In this document: one piece after another, positions 62,140-64,000 of the stretch
Position numbering within the stretch: position 1 is the first letter of the stretch
Layout: each line of letters opens with the position of its first letter
Source of the DNA: Luteimonas viscosa
GTDB lineage: Bacteria; Pseudomonadota; Gammaproteobacteria; Xanthomonadales; Xanthomonadaceae
DNA: 64,000 nt
Assembly: GCF_008244685.1 (NCBI RefSeq)
Contig: NZ_VTFT01000001.1
Location: 2,459,248-2,523,247 of the forward strand
Reading direction: 5' to 3'
The notes under the pieces: model-generated
Told to the model about the DNA's origin: nothing
The model's database searches: none
The model's input: only the letters and a program-made list of their open reading frames with translations
Made by a program: the position numbers and the translations under genes

Positions 62140-64000
62140 TCAGAGCGCCGCGATCCCGGCCGGCGATCGCTGCGCGGTGAGGAAGGCGCGCAGCGAAGCA
62201 GGCTTCACCGGCTTGGTCAGGACCCGGTAGCCGCGTTCGCGCGCGGCCTGCTTGAGCGGGTCGCTGCCGTCGGCGGTGAGCAGCGCACCGGGCACCGTGT
62301 GGCCCGCCGCCGCGCGCAAGGCATCGAGCGTGTCGAGCCCGTCGAGGCGGTCGTGCAGGTGGTAATCGACCAGCAGCACGTTGGGCCGCTCCGACAGCCG
62401 TGCGAGCGCCTCGTCGACCGTGGTGGCGAGCACCGTGCGCACGCCCCAGCGCGACAGCAGCGCCTGCATGCCGGCGAGGATGTCGCGATCGTTGTCCACG
62501 CACAGCACCGTCAGGCCGTGCAGGGACTGGTCGATGTCGACCCGCGGGCTTTCGGCGCGGCGCTCCTCGATCGCCTGGCCGAGCGGTACCACGATCGAGA
62601 ACATGCTGCCGTGGCCGACCACCGAGCGCGCGTCGAGCGCGTGGTCGAGCAGGCGCGAGATCCGCTGGCAGATCGACAGGCCCAGGCCGAGTCCGCGCCC
62701 GTCCCAGTCGAAGGGCTGCTCGTAGCGGTGGAACTCGTCGTAGATCTGGCGCATGTGGTGTTCGGGGATGCCGGGCCCGCTGTCCCATACCTGCAGGGCG
62801 ACGTGGTCGCCGCGGCGGCGCGCGGCCAGCACCACGCGCCCGCGCGGCGTGTAGCGCAACGCGTTGGCGATGAAGTTCTGCAGCACCCGGCGCAGCAGGC
62901 GGCGGTCGCTGCGCACCGGCAGCGCCGGCGCGTGCACGCGGATGTTGATCGTGCGCGCGGCGGCCATCGGCGCGTACTGCGCGGCCAGTTCGCGCAGCAT
63001 CGCGCCGGCGTCGAAATCCGAGATCTCGGGCTTGAGCTTGCCCGCGTCCAGGCGCGAGACGTCGAGCAGGCCGTCGAGCAGTTCCTCGGCCGCACGCAGC
63101 GCGGCGTCGACGCGCTCGGCCAGGTGCGCCTGCTCCTGCGGTTCGCTGCTCTCGCGCAGGGCCGAGGTGAACAGGCGCGCGGCGTTGAGCGGTTGCAGCA
63201 CGTCGTGGCTGATCGCGGTCAGGAAGCGCGAGCGCGTCTCCTGTGCGATCTCGGCCTCGCGCGTGCGCTCGGCGACGCGCTGCTCGAGGTGCTCGTTGAT
63301 CTCGCGAAGCTCGCGCTCGGCGCGCTTGTAGTCGGTGACGTCGCTGTAGCTGGTGGCGTAGCCGCCGCCGGGCAGCGGTTGACCGCGCAGTTCCAGCACC
63401 TGGCCGTTGCCGCGCACGCGCTCGCTGACATGCGCCGAGCCGGCGCGCATGTAGGCGATGCGCTTCTCGACCTCGGTGTCGACTTCCTCGGGCCCGAGCG
63501 GGCCGAGTTCGCCGCGTTCGGCGTTGTACCGGATCAGGTCCGCGACCGGGCGGCCGACGTAGAGCATGCCGTCCGGATAGCCGAACAGCCGCTGGTAGCG
63601 CCGGTTCCACGCGACCAGGCACATGTCGCTGTCGACCACGCTCACGCCCTGGTCGATGTTCTCCAGGGTGTTGGAGAGGATCTCGCGGTTGAAGCGCAGC
63701 TCCTGGCCGGCTTCGTCGAGCACCGCCACCACCTCGCCCACTTCCATCCCCGAACCCTTGAGCACGCTGGTCAGCACCAGCCGCGCCGATGCCGCGCCGA
63801 CCGCGGCCGCGAGCAGGCGTTCGGTGAACTGCACCCAGTTGCGGTCGGCACGCGCCTGCGTCTGCAGCTCCGCGCCCAGTTCGCGTGCGTGCTGCTCGAA
63901 CGCGCGCTGGGCGGTGCGCTCGCCGACGATGCGGCTGGCCAGCGTGAGCAGGTCGCCGATCGCGACGTTGCCCTTCCACTCGCCCGCGGCGAGCGCACTG
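62140..64000 (-). CDS. crbS: Hybrid sensor histidine kinase, CrbS/ErcS' type (5' part outside the window)
   Basis: About 620 residues are visible, and the frame runs through the window edge. From the edge: a linker (EWKGNVAIGDLLTLASRIVGERTAQ), a PAS domain (LENIDQGVSVVDSDMCLVAWNRRY...GYATSYSDVTDYK), a coiled coil (REINEHLEQRVAERTREAEIAQE), the H-box LTAISHDVLQPLNAARLF, the ATPase domain (NFIANALRYTPRG, DSGPGIP, GRGLGLGLSI) and a C-terminal receiver (VLCVDNDRDI, phospho-acceptor in VLLVDYHLHD, VLTKPVKPASL). CrbS-type kinases carry an SSS-transporter-like N-terminus, expected beyond the window. It would signal through CrbR to acs. Confidence 0.88.
   Translation of the reverse strand, partial: SALAAGEWKGNVAIGDLLTLASRIVGERTAQRAFEQHARELGAELQTQARADRNWVQFTERLLAAAVGAASARLVLTSVLKGSGMEVGEVVAVLDEAGQELRFNREILSNTLENIDQGVSVVDSDMCLVAWNRRYQRLFGYPDGMLYVGRPVADLIRYNAERGELGPLGPEEVDTEVEKRIAYMRAGSAHVSERVRGNGQVLELRGQPLPGGGYATSYSDVTDYKRAERELREINEHLEQRVAERTREAEIAQETRSRFLTAISHDVLQPLNAARLFTSALRESSEPQEQAHLAERVDAALRAAEELLDGLLDVSRLDAGKLKPEISDFDAGAMLRELAAQYAPMAAARTINIRVHAPALPVRSDRRLLRRVLQNFIANALRYTPRGRVVLAARRRGDHVALQVWDSGPGIPEHHMRQIYDEFHRYEQPFDWDGRGLGLGLSICQRISRLLDHALDARSVVGHGSMFSIVVPLGQAIEERRAESPRVDIDQSLHGLTVLCVDNDRDILAGMQALLSRWGVRTVLATTVDEALARLSERPNVLLVDYHLHDRLDGLDTLDALRAAAGHTVPGALLTADGSDPLKQAARERGYRVLTKPVKPASLRAFLTAQRSPAGIAAL

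Noticed and set aside
62087-63979. 630-residue minus-strand frame overlapping crbS
   Set aside because: It is a shifted frame of the same DNA with Arg/Ala-rich sequence; the 62140-64000 frame has the PAS, kinase and receiver motifs.

Overview
The window is very GC-rich (about 70% by eye), densely coding double-stranded DNA from a gamma-proteobacterium of the Xanthomonadaceae/Lysobacteraceae (Luteimonas/Lysobacter-like). Evidence for this: tsaD diverges from rpsU-yqeY; there is a LacI-controlled N-acetylglucosamine (nag) regulon with a long TonB-dependent receptor; a pteridine reductase sits near folB/folK; cyoABCD is linked to SURF1 and RegBA; and an acetate module of acs, an SSS symporter and CrbSR is present. 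REP-like palindromes typical of this family occur between genes. I saw no rRNA, tRNA, prophage, insertion sequence with a transposase, or CRISPR array.

Layout. 1-10.8 kb (all minus strand): rpsU and yqeY, then a GNAT protein, a membrane acyltransferase-like protein, two overlapping beta-lactamase-fold genes, yihY, dnaG, a small lipoprotein and an S9 peptidase cut by the window start. This looks like the rpsU-dnaG macromolecular-synthesis locus with extra genes inserted and no rpoD after dnaG. 11-18.3 kb: tsaD, folB, an MscS channel, folK, a DUF6159 membrane protein, pteridine reductase (minus), a MidA-like methyltransferase and a VanZ-like protein.

18.4-29.6 kb is a divergent nag regulon. 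On the minus strand are glucokinase, a TonB-dependent receptor and a GH20 hexosaminidase lipoprotein. On the plus strand are nagR, a SIS-type GlcN6P deaminase, nagA and nagX. Together they can release GlcNAc from chitin/murein-type glycans, import it, and convert it to fructose-6-P. Two TGACA-type palindromes in the central control region are candidate NagR operators.

29.7-40.7 kb: topoisomerase IB and cca (convergent, sharing a CTAG stop), a CNNM/CBS protein, lytic transglycosylase, TauE/SafE exporter, three proteins I could not assign, and an isolated SctU/FlhB-family type III export-switch gene. It is followed by a 560-bp composite array of hairpins and 20-bp tandem units.

40.7-47.6 kb (minus): cyoABCD, SURF1, regB and regA, an aerobic quinol oxidase locus with its redox two-component system. 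A perfect FNR/ANR-type box lies just upstream of cyoA. 47.7-64 kb: an MHS-family MFS transporter, then an acetate-utilisation region: a cNMP/CBS/DUF294 protein with a DnaQ-type exonuclease, an SSS symporter with a canonical EF-hand loop, its DUF4212 partner, a DcaP-like porin, acs, the response regulator CrbR and, at the right edge, the hybrid kinase CrbS (5' end outside the window). A secreted alkaline phosphatase and a small exported protein sit between crbR and crbS.
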